Below are positions 57,001-64,000 of a stretch of DNA of 64,000 bases, piece by piece. The notes under the pieces were generated by a model that saw only the letters and a list, made by a program, of their open reading frames with translations, was not told the DNA's origin and searched no databases. This DNA is from Tridacna crocea. Lineage: Eukaryota > Mollusca > Bivalvia > Cardiida > Cardiidae. The stretch is from the NCBI GenBank assembly GCA_943736015.1, contig OX031065.1, forward strand, positions 38,764,427 through 38,828,426, read 5' to 3'. The position numbers and the translations under genes are program-made. Position 1 is the first letter of the stretch; each line of letters starts with the position of its first letter.

Positions 57001-59254
57001 GGTATGTGTACACTTAGTTTTTTCTCACATGAATCTTCATATATTAGTATATGGAAACAGATTCTTATATTTCCTCATATAGTTGCTAACCATTGCTTTA
57101 AAAACCCTATTTCCAAAAAGTGCCAAAGGTCTGAACCATATCACGTGTTTCCGGTTTCGGCTATAGTTGCAAAAACAGAAAAAATGTTCATCAAGGGAGA
57201 CGATCGTTATTTTGTATTGCTTCAAGAGTGATTTTTAGTTGTTCTTCTCCTAAAAATGTTTACAATATAAACTAACTTCAACTGCCTGGTGAAGATAGGG
57301 AATAGAAGTATTTGCAAAGACTGCAATTCATCATTGTTACTGCCCAGTGATTACAATCATATACATACCATTTGACTGAGTTTACATAGTGGGAGTGCAG
57401 GTGATTTATCTCATTTCCAAACGACAATATTTTAGGATTGTGATAAAACTTTGCGGTAATAAATTCGTTGTACGGTGAGGTAGCAGGGGACTTGGGCACT
57501 TGTTCAGGACTGTGGTAAATCATGTTATCCCGAGCCGAAGACGCAACATGATTCACCACAGCGGTGAACCAGGTTCCAAGTCCCTCTGACTCTTGACCGT
57601 ACAACGAATTTATTACTGCAAAGTTTTATCATTCCAACATTTGTTAAGCGAACTTAACATGTTTTTGGTTTCAAAAGTTGAGTACCCTGACAAAGTAGAA
57701 TCTCCCTTCTGAGTGCCCCAATTCAATGAAAACTGACGTCACTGCCATGGGAACTGACATCACCAAAACCTTGTCAATAGGTGCTAAAACGTACAGCTTT
57801 GCGCATAATCTTAATGTTAATCTTGATAGACGCCGCCATTTTCGATGTTGTGTATACGGGCCTCCCGAAAGGAAAATCGCTTTTATGTTATGTTGGATTT
57901 GCCAGTGTACATGATATATGCTCGGGGCATATTATCCAGTCAGATCACGAGAAATTTCTTTGCAGTATAGGAATCTATTTTTCCTAATCATGCGTAACAT
58001 GTGTCCATAAACGTAAAAAATTAAACCTTTCCTATTTTCGTCAAATGCACCTGTAAACGATACATGAACTGTGCTATTTGAAAGGGAGCTAAATACATAT
58101 GCAAAAAACCATCGACTTACGCCTGCTTGCACAGTACGCACAGGCTGACATGGGTCGAAATTTTTTGCCGTTGTACAATTTTTGAAGGAACCGTTTTACC
58201 TCATGATTCAGTTAGTTATCAGATAAAAAATGAATTTCGTTGATACATAACAATGTGTTCAGTTGCTTAGTCCAATGGATTCAGACAGAGTCTTTTTCAC
58301 ATGAGAATAAATTATATATCGTCGGTTTACTTCAATAACCTCGTAACTACAGCTTGTTTCAAGCTGTAGTTACGAGGTTTTCGAAGTAAACCGGCATTAT
58401 ACATATTTATATAATTGCAAAAGTCTTGTACGACTGACGTAGCGGCTAAAAACCGTGGTTTGAATCAATTAGTTAGGACTGGTACTGGTAGTCGAATGCT
58501 CGGAGAAATACAAAGACGTTTACGATGCTCTTCTTCATAGTTGGAGGTTTATTGTGCACATGCCGTCTGATGTCCATCTTGAACTTTCCATCCGAAAAGC
58601 TAAATCGCAGCACAGATAAGATAAGACGTTATGTTTCGTCTGTTACGTCTGTAATACACGGAAATGTAACACTTTTTAATGTCTTTCATCACCAGTGACA
58701 ATTTATTACACTTTTTATTTCCGAAAGAGCTTTTAGAGGTCATTTATATGTTTTGTGAAAATATGAGAATATAAACTAGCGCATAAAATCAGTGTAAAGA
58801 TTTCACCCATTTTCTTTTTTCGCAATCGTGACCATTATATAAGGGTGCAAACTGTCAAAAGCTAAAATTCTGTGGTGGAATAGTGAACTGTACTAATACT
58901 TATGTGGATACTTTGTTCCAATAAGACAGATTATCGTAAATAAATTTTCACAGCAAACAAAAAGTAAATGAAAATGATTCTTAAATTCCAGATACCAACT
59001 CTTGTCCCGGACAATTCCAGTGTGCTGACGGTCTCATGTGTATCGACAAACAATATGTCTGCGATGACGTCATAAACTGCTACGACCAATCAGATGAGGA
59101 GAAATGTCCTGTTGAGCGCGCGATGTTCCCACCATGGATGATCGCTCTTGTTGCCATAGCCACGATTAGTGTCCTAGGAGCTTTAATAGTTGCAACAGTG
59201 TACACGATTCAATATTTTAAAAATAAATGTTCAAGTAGTTACGCTAAAATGTGA
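46242..59254 (+). CDS. CUB / LDL-receptor class A single-pass membrane protein (4 exons)
   Basis: Spliced from 46242-46383, 55252-55515, 56846-57001 and 58992-59254. All introns are phase 1, and the CDS is 825 nt (274 aa). Signal peptide about 1-25; one CUB domain about 70-185 (CPVTIHTPEY..., a Cys-x-x-x-x-LDVFNG strand, LCGR, SSGNSITIQL); one LDLa domain 192-226 with six cysteines and the calcium motif CYDQSDEE; TM helix about 237-263; cytoplasmic tail of about 11 residues. Type I topology follows. CUB-LDLa-TM proteins such as NETO and LRP12 act as receptors or channel auxiliary subunits. This one is much shorter (a single CUB, a tiny tail), so the role is unknown. Intron 1 (8.9 kb) holds a LINE. 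Confidence 0.88.
46584..46768. repeat. Family C inverted-repeat element
   Basis: Ends GGGCCCGTATTC...GAATACGGGCCC pair perfectly. The centre is GATTGGCTAAACCATTTGG. Confidence 0.85.
47330..47500. repeat. Family I repeat
   Basis: Reverse-strand match to the repeat at 43860-44047. Confidence 0.5.
47820..48076. repeat. Family E element
   Basis: ATGGCCTGCAACACG...CATTTTGCAAGCCACA ends. The right hairpin (48 bp) GTGCCGTCTCGGATTAGCCT is near-perfect. Confidence 0.8.
48078..48240. repeat. Family H repeat
   Basis: GAGGTAGGCTGATCC...AAAAAGTTTCGAGTCAGGTCAG...TGACCTGGATAGAAACTTTTTT; contains a hairpin. Confidence 0.6.
48441..48749 (-). mobile_element. tRNA-derived SINE, copy 3 (interrupted)
   Basis: Reverse-strand copy of the same SINE. 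The tail (48441-48497) and head (48600-48749) are split by about 100 bp of foreign DNA that reads, on the minus strand, as a poly-T-containing segment ending AATAAAGTTGAGTTGAG. Confidence 0.75.
50057..50268 (+). mobile_element. Family A TTAA element
   Basis: 212 bp between TTAA sites; the core pairs poorly (AAATGCTAGTAACCACCGATTT). Confidence 0.75.
50556..50822 (+). pseudogene. LINE leader with 2A-like motif
   Basis: One frame, shared with the endonuclease, runs through a Lys-rich stretch (KQKKNKKNFVKKEKEK), a Cys/basic part and a hydrophobic run (FFLLILLLILQ) into AGDVE-stop-NPGP at 50760-50789. The core DVExNPGP is the 2A 'ribosome-skipping' consensus. The x codon is TGA (50775-50777), and a second TGA lies at 50664. 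Confidence 0.75.
50823..51164 (+). pseudogene. LINE endonuclease, N-terminal half
   Basis: Encodes N-x-R (HCNIRSVRNK), CFTETHL (catalytic Glu) and GGGILVYL of the APE endonuclease. Stops at 51162 after a one-base frame change; the same domain continues at 51165. Confidence 0.85.
51165..52336 (+). pseudogene. LINE endonuclease C-terminus and RT fingers
   Basis: Contains ILGDLNEDL (the GDxN motif), a diverged SDHSATY (the SDH motif), a linker, then ITEIKDIIGSLDINKASGPDNIS and VVTPLYKKA, the opening RT blocks. The frame is lost just before the NYRPVSLL block, near 52300. Confidence 0.88.
52337..53260 (+). pseudogene. LINE reverse transcriptase palm/thumb
   Basis: After frame changes and a TGA at 52487, the frame gives FCDISKSFDRVWH (motif A), GVPQGSVLGPLLFIIYVNDI (motif B), LYADDSSL with YADD at 52790-52801 (motif C) and the thumb (YIRPILEYASIVW). 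The catalytic Asp pair is intact. Confidence 0.9.
53261..53949 (+). pseudogene. LINE ORF2 C-terminal domain
   Basis: Continues after a frame change with a segment ending in HARLRNNCS...CDCGNEIENAEHYFFRC, the Cys/His motif found at the C-terminus of Jockey/CR1-type ORF2 proteins. Stop at 53947. Confidence 0.8.
54036..54111 (+). repeat. (CT)n(GT)n microsatellite in the LINE 3' UTR
   Basis: About 44 bp of CT followed by mixed GTCT/GT. It lies between the LINE stop and its 3' tail. Confidence 0.9.
54397..54612 (-). mobile_element. Family A element
   Basis: Directly after the LINE. Left TTAA present, core GAAAATGCTGGTTATCAGCATTTTC, right end truncated. Confidence 0.7.
54835..55024. repeat. Family G inverted-repeat element
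   Basis: AGAGCTCCAGATA...TATCTGGAGCTCT ends exact; central hairpin AAAATCGTCTCATCGAGACG. Confidence 0.85.
55252..55515 (+). CDS. CUB/LDLa gene exon 2 (CUB, first half)
   Basis: Acceptor TTCCTGTAG. Encodes the first CUB strands (KCPVTIHTPEYHFRFSVLVY) and KNRLDVFNGR, the x-LxVxDG block. Donor AGGTAAT, phase 1. Confidence 0.85.
56632..56706. repeat. Family B hairpin (perfect arms)
   Basis: ATATCGTCGGTGTACTTCCA mirrored exactly; 75 bp. It lies 140 bp upstream of CUB exon 3. Confidence 0.88.
56846..57001 (+). CDS. CUB/LDLa gene exon 3 (CUB, second half)
   Basis: Encodes GGLCGRSPPG, SSGNSITIQL and FNVVVAKL, the CG...P and S.GN.L.I.F blocks that close a CUB domain. Acceptor AACAG, donor TGGTATGT, phase 1. 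Confidence 0.88.
57436..57735. repeat. Family J inverted-repeat element
   Basis: AAACTTTGCGGTAATAAATTCG...CGAATTTATTACTGCAAAGTTT arms with inner GACTTGG.CACTTGTTCA pairs, then a flank of about 110 bp (to CAATTCAATGAAAACTGACG) shared with the other J copy. Confidence 0.75.
57930..58230. repeat. Family H-like repeat
   Basis: CAGTCAGATCACGAGAAATTTCTTTGCAG at the left; TGACATGGGTCGAAATTTTTTGC and CTCATGATTCAG at the right. Confidence 0.5.
58317..58400. repeat. Family B hairpin
   Basis: TATCGTCGGTTTACTTCAAT arms with a slightly decayed right end. Confidence 0.82.
58992..59254 (+). CDS. CUB/LDLa gene exon 4 (LDLa, TM helix, stop)
   Basis: Encodes all six LDLa cysteines with D/E ligands, a short juxtamembrane stretch, a 27-residue hydrophobic helix, a basic stop-transfer (FKNKC) and TGA at 59252. 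Confidence 0.93.
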
Positions 59255-59493
59255 AGAATGTAAACGAACTCAGGAAACAGTACAGGAAAACGAACATAAG
59301 TCACTGATTTATTATAACAAGTTTATGGATTATTTTGTGAGAAATATTGCCTCAATTTTGTTAGACAGAGGCTGTAGTTCCAGATTTTTTTCTAAGGTTT
59401 ACTTCAAAATCCACTGAGCTGATTTTATATTTCAACTTAAGGTATTTTTTTGTCTTGAAATCTGTATGTTAACAATCGAATGAATGAGATGAA

Positions 59494-59499
59494 AATAAA
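59494..59499 (+). terminator. Poly(A) signal of the CUB/LDLa gene
   Basis: AATAAA about 240 nt after the stop codon, followed by a GTGTGTTTG-type GU-rich stretch. It gives a 3' UTR of about 260 nt. Confidence 0.6.
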
Positions 59500-59807
59500 G
59501 TGTGTTTGAGAGTATTTCTGATCACAGTTCACTTTTAGATGTATCACTTTTTGTGTCAAGCAGAGTTATGGCTGGTTTGAAAATAATCACACGAGAATCA
59601 TTTGTATGTACAGCCAGCAAATATTGAGAATAACAGGCACTATAGAGTTACATGAAGAAATAAATCATCTAATATCGTATAAAAACATGGCAAATTAAAA
59701 AAAAATATGGCCAAATAAAAAATTCGTCTTCGAACCTTTTCTTTTTTAATAATCGCATTTCTTGAAATACATTTTCAATCCAAGTTGTCCAAAATGTATA
59801 CAAGGGG

Positions 59808-59813
59808 TTTATT
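59808..59813 (-). terminator. Poly(A) signal of the GST gene
   Basis: AATAAA on the minus strand, 47 nt past the stop codon. The two convergent genes' poly(A) signals are about 310 bp apart. Confidence 0.5.
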
Positions 59814-59859
59814 CCCAAACAACAAATGAAATTGTAGAATGTTTCTAATTCATCGGCTG

Positions 59860-60217
59860 TCAATCAAACAAATTAGCCCTACCCATTTCTCGTAAGAACA
59901 CGTTATGCGCGAGATGTACAGTGTCCCAGTGCACTTGTTTCTTCACTCGTGATAACCAAGCATCTACTTTGGGCCACATATGAAGTTTCATTCCTGTCCA
60001 TTCGATTTGTAATAGAACTGTTCCAATAAAAGAATCCGCCACAGTAATTCTGTTTCCGGTCAAGAAGTGTGTGTTGTGTAGGTATTTCGTCTCTAACATT
60101 TCAAGCTGTCGACTCAACGTTTTCAGTCCGGATTCAACTAAATGTTCATTTGCTGATTCTGACGACAACATATATTTTTCCAGGAATTGTGGGTACACAT
60201 AGTTGTAACCAATTGCT
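59860..60217 (-). CDS. GST 3'-terminal exon
   Basis: Acceptor TTTCAG at 60218-60223. 119 codons including TGA. Carries the conserved GST C-terminal core (GNRITVADSF) with the Asp that caps helix 6. Confidence 0.88.
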
Positions 60218-63096
60218 CTGAAATGTACAGCAGGTTAAAAACACCCTGTAAAAAAGCACCTCGAGTAAAAAAGACTTTAAAATACCGACGGAATTAGTGA
60301 AAATGGTGGTTAAATGACTGCTAGAGTTATCTTTATGTCTGGCGATGCTCTATACATTGTCAATGACAAATCGAATCGTAGATGTCAGGGTTTTCGTCTA
60401 CAAGTGTTTTCTAGGGGAATATAAGTTTCTTGCCTGGTAGAGCGTTTAACCCATTACCACACAATCCCTACTTTTGACACCCCTGAAAAAGAAGCCTTTA
60501 CAAAACATTGTGGGAAAAGGAGAAAATGCTGGTAACCAGCATTTTCTCCTTTTCCCACAATGTTTTCTACCCTTCACAAAACAAATTTCAAATTTTCAGT
60601 CACTTTTATTTTGTCGTCTGCAAATGCTTTCTATTTGGACAAGCCTAAAACATTGTCGTTTGGAAATGAAGTAGGACAGTCTACAAAATGTCTAATGCCT
60701 ATCGTTACCATTGTCTGCGCTTATCATATTCTTCGAAGATTGGACACGTCTTCTATGACACATCACCCGTCTCCGACTACTTGGGAAAAAAAGGGGCTTA
60801 TACCGAATCTAGAAGACTATTACCAAAGCATGTAGGGACTTTTTTTTAATAAATGGCCGGTGCAAAGATTACATGTCAACCGATCACAGCTGAATGAATC
60901 GCTCCAGGTAGAGTAAAGGTTTATTTCATAGTGAAATTCAAAGTAACGGTTGTTTTAAAAAGTGGTCCAGTTCTGTACCCAGAATGCCTCAGTTAGATAG
61001 ATGTGTATTTGTAGAATGCCATCTAGCGGGAGATAATGCTATCGCTATACAATACTCCTCGATGGTTTGACCTTTTTCCAAAGGCTGAGTTCCCTCCCTT
61101 TGTAGGATCATTTCGACTTAATTGGAGTGTAGGAAGACTGGAAAAGTAATCCTTTCTCTGCAAAACGGGGCGTTTTCAAGGGGTTCAAATGAGAGCATAT
61201 ACCATGATAAGATTTCAGATGATGTTCAGTATGATTATGAATCTACACCGTCTTGATTAAGCCAGCCTATAAGATAGAACTAAACCATGCTCCGGTAAAT
61301 TGGGTTTAAACTCATTTTCGTGAAGCACTATACCAAGACACCACATCATGATAGATCAATAATACAGAATTGTCTAACAATCCACAGAATCATGACGTAG
61401 ACTGGTCCTGGGATATTAACTCTTTCCTAAAAGACAAACTTTTGGACTAGACCAAATTCAAATTTGCAGACGACATTTCAACCCTTGCTGAAAAAATGAT
61501 TTCTGTCTATGATAGGCTAGAAAACATGGTGGGAAAAGGAGAAAATGCTAGTTACCAAGCATTTTCTCCTTTTCCCACAATGTTTTCAAAAGGCTACTAT
61601 TCCAGACCCGTAAAACCAGGGATTGTTTAGGAAAGGGTTAAGAAAATGGACAAACAGCAAAAAGTATCGACCCAGGTCAGTCTGCGAAGAAATGTGCAGG
61701 CTGATCTGAATCGTTATTTTTTGCAGATACAATAAGTCGTCTCTTAACACAGCATGACTCAAATCCTTCAGTATACTGGACTTTGAGCTGGTGACAAAGG
61801 TAGAGAATTATTTATTTAGGGCTGAAAGAGTCAACGAAAGCCGGTTTGGCATGATTCAGTTCCCGCTCATCGTTACAGAATCTTTGATACACAATTTTAT
61901 AATGGAAAAAAAAACCCTGAGATTGAACTACATTTTGTTTGCCGTTTTAAAGGACTTCGAATATGTGCATATGAAAAATTATGTCTCCTATTAGAGAGTT
62001 AAAAACGGCTATGATTGCAAAGTTCTACCTGTGGAGTTCGGAGTTGGCCCAGCTGATCAAAGATTCACTCAACATCCGACTTTGTAAAGCGATTCCGTAG
62101 CCGGCATACTCTGTGTAGTTAGAGGCAAGATATGTCAGTATGGCTGGGCTGCATGAGAAAAGTAAATGGAAATATGTATGGTTTGTATATTGGGCTTTTT
62201 TTTGCACAAGACTAAGATAGGCACAGATTAAGACGCAAACTGAGACAAGCAGCACAGAAGGTTGAAAGATGAATCAAATGGTGTTTAATATTGCTTTAAA
62301 CATTATTAAAGTCATATCAGATATCCAGGACGGCAGCTCACTTGTGTGTGTCTTTGTTTCATCAGTATCGCTCTTAGACTCCAAGCTGTTTTTTTTTTTC
62401 GAAGGACACCTTCACAAAGACAGAAGCATACCGGATGAACATCGAAACCAGACAGAATTTCTAAATGTGAAAGTATCAGAACTTCTGATTGGCTAAACCA
62501 TTTGGTTTAGCCAATCAGAAGTTCTGTTACTTTCACTGTCAGGAAATCTTGAAGAAAAAACAAAGAGTATTCTTAACAATGGTTGTGGTATATGAAACCA
62601 GAGACTATAGATTACTTATACTACACTTTAACCACCAGGTCACATGTTGTAGAAAGATGAGGAAGGACGTATTCTGTAACATATTCTGCAGTGTTAGCAG
62701 AAATTTGAAAACAAGCAGACATAGAAGCGAATGAACGACTGATTGTAGAGAGTGAAAGACCGCCAAACTTTTAGACCATGAGACCCAGAGATAATGAAAC
62801 ATGGGGACAAAAAAGTGAGATAAAGACAGACGGTGGCAAGCAGAGAAGAGCACAGAGAAGAGCACAAGAGAGCGAGAGAAGGAAAACTATCGAATGACAA
62901 AGATGAAATAAAAAGGGTAGATATTAAAAAAGCTGACAATAAAATAGATAATAATCTAAACGTACGCTTCAAAAATGACGTATTCTCCATCTTTTAATAT
63001 TGGAACCTCTCGGTGCGGATATTTTCGGATTTCTTCCGGCACGTGACTCTCCCCTTTTGAGAAATCAACATCGTGAAGTATGTGTGGAATATTATT
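59860..63096 (-). CDS. Theta-like glutathione S-transferase (partial; first exon uncertain)
   Basis: Minus-strand exons 63096-62966, 62148-62029 and 60217-59860 join in frame (202 aa plus stop). The first gives the end of the thioredoxin fold (NNIPHIL..DVDFSKGES, REVPILKDG), the cis-Pro and DG turn of GSTs. The second gives PAILTYLASNY and the start of the helical domain. The third gives the rest, with LTGNRITVADSFIGTVLLQIEW (N-cap and hydrophobic staple region) and W-P-V-AWL. Family: cytosolic GST, conjugating glutathione to electrophiles; theta-type by the N.IP and KGE pattern. The missing 20-25 N-terminal residues, with the catalytic Ser/Tyr, should lie above 63,097. Convergent with the CUB/LDLa gene. 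Confidence 0.82.
60450..60671 (+). mobile_element. Family A element
   Basis: Left TTAA at 60446-60449; core intact; the right TTAA is mutated (GGAAATGAAG). Confidence 0.8.
61280..61770. repeat. Family H repeat interrupted by a family A element
   Basis: ACCATGCTCCG...CATGACGTAGACTGGTCC before the insert; AGAAAATGGACAAACAGC...CAGGTCAG after it. Confidence 0.65.
61420..61637 (-). mobile_element. Family A TTAA element nested in family H
   Basis: 218 bp between TTAA at 61416-61419 and 61638-61641, starting CTCTTTCCTAAAAGAC and ending TTTAGGAAAGGG. Confidence 0.88.
62029..62148 (-). CDS. GST internal exon (PAILTYLASNY)
   Basis: 120 nt between a CATGCAG acceptor and an ACAG/GTAGAA donor. Both split codons complete correctly (GCC before, AGA after). 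The xAIxxYL motif closes the glutathione site. Confidence 0.85.
62463..62585. repeat. Family C element, 5'-truncated
   Basis: Perfect centre and right arm; the left outer arm is missing. In the intron before GST exon 62966-63096. Confidence 0.8.
62966..63096 (-). CDS. GST internal exon (VPILKDG)
   Basis: 131 nt, acceptor ATCACAG, donor GC/GTACGT. Encodes the EVPILKDGEYVIFEA block with the cis-proline. Confidence 0.85.
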
Positions 63097-63210
63097 CTGT
63101 GATATGAGATTATAAAGCATTATATAAATGAGATATTTAGATATAAGGGCATGCTCTGAAATTTATTAGGTATAATAAAAGGAGACACTTAACACAAAAT
63201 CTAGATGTCA

Positions 63211-63290
63211 GCCTGTCTGTCTGTCTGTGAGTCTGTCTGTTTGCCTGCCTGCCTGTCATTCTGTCTGCGTGTCTGTCTCGTCTGTCTGTG

Positions 63291-63324
<34 letters not shown>

Positions 63325-63350
63325 CGTGCGTGCGCGCCTGCCTGCCTGCC
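63211..63350 (+). repeat. (CTGT)n/(CTGC)n microsatellite
   Basis: About 140 bp of imperfect CTGT with CTGC and GCGT variants. It lies between the candidate first GST exon and the next exon. Confidence 0.92.
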
Positions 63351-63452
63351 AATAAGAGATGAAATTCTTCGCCTTCTAAGAAATTAGAAATATTTCGACG
63401 GCTAAACCATTCCTAGACATAAAAACCATGGTAAACGCAATCACAATCTTAC

Positions 63453-63516
63453 CATTCTTCAATATCTCGGCCGAACGGACAGCATATATCACAGATAACA
63501 GATCAGAGTGCACAGA
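63453..63516 (-). other. Candidate GST N-terminal exon with phase conflict
   Basis: On the minus strand, a block ending at a good GTAAGA donor reads SDLLSVIYAVRSAEILKN, close to the DLLS...RAV.I..K.N start of theta GSTs. It ends one base past a codon, while the next exon starts in phase 0; joining them reads GAA TAA. No in-frame ATG is seen before it. It may be a broken exon or a chance match. Confidence 0.35.
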
Positions 63517-63724
63517 ATTGCTCTTTACTGGCCTACAGGCTACTTAACAGTAAATAAGAGAGTTTTGGGCCATAGGACAATGTAGAAATAACCAAAAAGA
63601 TAGAACAGATGTAAATTCAGACTGGGGGCTCTGTGCAGTCTAGATATCTGATGTCGTGAAAGCTCCAAAGGTAAAGCTACCGTCGGCCCCGAAAGGTACG
63701 ATTTAAAATACCAGGGTGCGTATT

Positions 63725-64000
63725 AACCAACCTTTCTTAACCCTTAAAGTGCTGAATTAAAGCAAGAAACATTTTTAAATAGGACAAAACATCTGAAGTA
63801 TTGCTGTTCCAAGTTTTTTTTTTTTTTGGCAAGAATATGTAACAAAATAGTGGACAGTGTAGATCTAAGATAAGACTGCATGTTCTGTGCAGTCTGATCT
63901 TGATCTACACTGTCAACAAAAACAAGTTAAGTATGTTCCAGCGCTTTAAGGGTTTAGAGTATTTATTGTCTTATTCTCAAAGATTTTCCAAATTTGAAAG
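63725..64000. repeat. Family C element split by a family D element (runs off the window)
   Basis: GTATTAACCAACCTTTC before and GTATTTATTGTCTTATTCTC after the insert are adjacent in intact C copies. Confidence 0.75.
63741..63952. mobile_element. Family D TTAA element nested in family C
   Basis: 212 bp with terminal repeats CCCTTAAAGTGCTGAA and TTCCAGCGCTTTAAGGG. Flanked by TTAA (63737-63740) and TTTA (63953-63956). Central AGACTGCATGTTCTGTGCAGTCT hairpin. Confidence 0.88.

Larger units (their letters stand above)
57002..58991 (+). other. CUB/LDLa gene intron 3
   Basis: Contains a family J copy, a family H-like copy and a family B hairpin; otherwise AT-rich with no coding signal. Confidence 0.65.
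60218..62028 (-). other. GST intron (between the last two exons)
   Basis: No exon recognised. Contains two family A copies, one nested in a family H repeat. Confidence 0.65.

Noticed and set aside
63137..63387. Cys/Leu/Val-rich or Arg/Thr/Asp-rich open frames
   Set aside because: They are translations of a (CTGT)n microsatellite.

Overview
This is a 64 kb piece of an animal nuclear genome. It is AT-rich, with short exons, GT/AG introns of 0.4 to 9 kb, and a dense load of small palindromic repeats. The gene content (a secreted reprolysin, a CUB/LDLa membrane protein, a theta-like GST) and the hairpin repeats fit a bivalve mollusc. The 'CTCGGATTAGCCTGCGCAG' palindromes are what I remember from Dreissena (zebra/quagga mussel) DNA. 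That placement is inference; no search was run.

Layout. 1-10.1 kb: intergenic, only repeats. 10.1-31.7 kb (+): a 14-exon gene for a secreted, furin-processed, ADAMTS/MIG-17-like zinc metalloprotease with a threonine-rich mucin-like tail. The spliced CDS is exactly 2,373 nt (790 codons plus stop) and every exon phase agrees. It has a TATA box and an inverted CCAAT box. 31.7-46.2 kb: intergenic, with two tRNA-type SINEs and a Gmr1-like Ty3/Gypsy LTR retrotransposon (38,718-42,820) carrying a 4-bp TSD, a truncated 5' LTR and an internal deletion fusing integrase to reverse transcriptase. 46.2-59.5 kb (+): a 4-exon gene for a 274-residue single-pass membrane protein (signal peptide, CUB, LDLa, TM). 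Its first intron holds a decayed APE-type LINE (50.56-54.27 kb) with an in-frame 2A-like motif before the endonuclease. 59.8-63.1 kb (-): a theta-like GST, convergent with the CUB/LDLa gene. Its first coding exon is uncertain.

The rest is mostly about ten families of short palindromic elements. The commonest (family A, over 30 copies, about 221 bp) and family D (about 210 bp) begin CCC, end GGG and are flanked by TTAA. Two nested insertions show TTAA at both ends, which points to piggyBac-type non-autonomous transposons. Other families are B (84-bp hairpin), C (about 185 bp), E (about 250 bp, Dreissena-type), F (about 257 bp), G (about 190 bp), H, I and J. Family letters are local labels.

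The three host genes show no obvious shared pathway. The metalloprotease is probably secreted to matrix or mucus, the CUB/LDLa protein sits in the plasma membrane, and the GST is cytosolic. The most notable items are the 2A-bearing LINE with a SINE sharing its 3' tail, the Gmr1-like element with integrase ahead of reverse transcriptase, and the hairpin-preserving co-variation among family A copies.
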